Source of the DNA: Candidatus Rehaiarchaeum fermentans
Lineage (GTDB): Archaea > Nanobdellota > Nanobdellia > Parvarchaeales > Parvarchaeaceae
NCBI GenBank assembly: GCA_025920435.1
Contig: JAPDLT010000004.1
Coordinates: 1-51,085 of the forward strand
Reading direction: 5' to 3'
Length of the DNA: 51,085 nucleotides
Below are positions 50,297 through 51,085 of the stretch, in pieces (positions within the stretch are counted from its first letter, which is position 1; every line of letters begins with the position of its first letter). The position numbers and the translations under genes were made by a program. The notes beneath the pieces are model-generated. The model was not told the DNA's origin and searched no databases. It was given only the letters and a program-made list of their open reading frames with translations.

Positions 50297-50697
50297 GGAA
50301 TTTCTGGATTAGAAGGGGGATTTGAAGTGGGCAATGCTCCTTTTTCTATCTTTACAAATGATGGTGCAACCACAAATAATGTTTCGTCAATACCTACTAT
50401 CTGTGCCCCAACTGCATCTGCAGTTTTCTTTATCTTAGCTAAAAATCTTGTGAACTCATCATTATCTTTATTCTTTAATTCGCTACTTTTAATTATCACT
50501 ATAGAACTTCCTCCTCTTATTTCTTCTACTATCGTATCTGAATCTTCATATTTAGAAACGGAGTAAACTTTAACGTAAAGCTTAGGTACCGGTTCTGTTT
50601 CCTTTTCAATCTGAAGCTCTACATATTCGTTTTTATCTACATTCTCTTGTACTTTAACTGTTTTTTTGAATAAGTTCAATGGATTTATAGAGACCAT
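50290..50697 (-). CDS. sepF: SepF-like cell division protein (DUF552)
   Basis: 135 aa. The N-terminal MVSINPLNLFKKTV resembles the amphipathic membrane-targeting helix of SepF. The core YVKVYSVSKYEDSDTIVEEIRGGSSIVII...FLAKIKKTADAVGAQIVGIDETLFVVAPSFVKIE fits archaeal SepF, the membrane anchor of FtsZ. A Pro-rich tail follows. FtsZ is not in the window. Confidence 0.85.
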   Translation of the reverse strand: MVSINPLNLFKKTVKVQENVDKNEYVELQIEKETEPVPKLYVKVYSVSKYEDSDTIVEEIRGGSSIVIIKSSELKNKDNDEFTRFLAKIKKTADAVGAQIVGIDETLFVVAPSFVKIEKGALPTSNPPSNPEIPQ

Positions 50698-50906
50698 ATT
50701 TATTTTATATATACCTCTTTTTAAGGCTTTAAAAATATCAATATTAAAAACAAAATTTATGTTTAAGGGTTTTAATTAAAGTTAGATTAAAATTAAACTT
50801 TTTGAATATTCAGATGATCTTAAATCAAAAGAATTAGAAATCCGTTTACTTCATCTCTGCTCTACAGACACAAATCTAAAATAATGAAATTCTTTATCAA
50901 TTTATT

Positions 50907-51085
50907 TTATCCTATACTCACACTAGGCATAACTCCATTAGGAGGATATGCACGAACACGAAGCCAATACAAATATATGTAAGAATATGCTCCACCTGTT
51001 GAAGCTCCTATATAAAAGATATTACCTGGATTTACTGGTGTTCCATAATACTTCACTACGTTACTTAATCCACTATAAACAGGAG
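50907..51085 (-). CDS. C-terminus of a large surface protein (5' part outside window)
   Basis: Minus-strand frame open from the right edge to TAA at 50907-50909, encoding about 58 residues. It reads YYGTPVNPGNIFYIGAS, then YLYWLRVRAYPPNGVMPSVS before the stop. The YWxRxRAYPPNGVMPSVSFG type of ending is seen on large secreted DUF2341-containing proteins of DPANN and other archaea. Too little is visible for more. Confidence 0.7.
   Translation of the reverse strand, partial: PVYSGLSNVVKYYGTPVNPGNIFYIGASTGGAYSYIYLYWLRVRAYPPNGVMPSVSIG

Overview
The window is very AT-rich, gene-dense archaeal DNA. Most intergenic gaps are tens of bases or less, and many neighbouring genes overlap by 1-40 bp. The gene set (A-type ATP synthase, MCM, aIF1A, aIF2 beta and gamma, archaeal GluRS, TrmY, RpoL, uS10, eS6, eL33, eL40) is archaeal. 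Four things point to a small-genome DPANN archaeon: a primase small subunit fused to the iron-sulfur part of the large subunit, shortened versions of several proteins (Dph2, ATP synthase C, aIF2 gamma), a 16S rRNA that deviates at normally invariant positions, and a 16S gene with no linked 23S. Nanoarchaeota or Parvarchaeota-like lineages are the best guess, but I cannot place it by search. The 16S and tRNA stems are clearly GC-richer than their surroundings, which suits a thermophile.

Layout. 1-2.5 kb: 5' part of an S-layer gene, minus strand, running off the left edge. 2.7-10.6 kb: a carbohydrate island (GT3 glycogen synthase, GH57 amylase-like enzyme, winged-helix regulator with GH133 debranching enzyme, ROK sugar kinase), interrupted by signal peptidase with RpoL and by a membrane redox pair. 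10.6-15.1 kb: tRNA-Leu, Y-family polymerase, a two-domain Dph2, DUF763, a chlorite-dismutase-like protein, a DUF151-like protein and a Nudix hydrolase. 15.1-16.8 kb: 16S rRNA on the minus strand, bracketed by a near-perfect 25-bp processing stem. 16.8-19.9 kb: a sparse region of orphans, with a possible gene remnant and a 559-bp non-coding stretch. 20-23.5 kb: TrmY, fused primase, PAP2 phosphatase, RCK membrane protein, uS10, tRNA-Glu. 23.6-30.9 kb: a nine-gene A-type ATP synthase operon in the order K-E-C-F-A-B-D-H-I. 31.2-35 kb: MCM, OB-fold protein, aIF2 beta, DUF424 and aIF1A, then an 11-residue-repeat protein. 35-38.6 kb: eL40, S2P protease, SufB/D-like protein, HAD phosphatase, and a divergent Rpp30-like gene. 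38.6-44.1 kb: mostly unrecognised proteins (CBS protein, coiled-coil protein, wHTH protein, 569-aa orphan, nucleotidyltransferase-HEPN fusion). 44.1-50.7 kb: eL33-GluRS, B12-dependent ribonucleotide reductase, eS6, aIF2 gamma-PIN, SepF. Right edge: the C-terminus of a large surface protein.

How it works together. Glycogen would be made by the GT3 enzyme, opened by the GH57 and GH133 enzymes, and the released sugar phosphorylated by the ROK kinase. The S-layer protein, signal peptidase and the right-edge surface protein belong to the envelope. Translation initiation looks unusual: the 16S 3' end reads CACCUCUU instead of CACCUCCU, I see no Shine-Dalgarno sequences even inside operons, and many first genes have a TATA-like box about 25 bp before the ATG, as expected for leaderless mRNAs. 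The most novel-looking items are a small amphipathic 11-mer-repeat protein that shares a motif with a 569-aa orphan, the altered decoding-site and anti-SD bases of the 16S, and an aIF2 gamma with changed GTPase motifs and no zinc knuckle.
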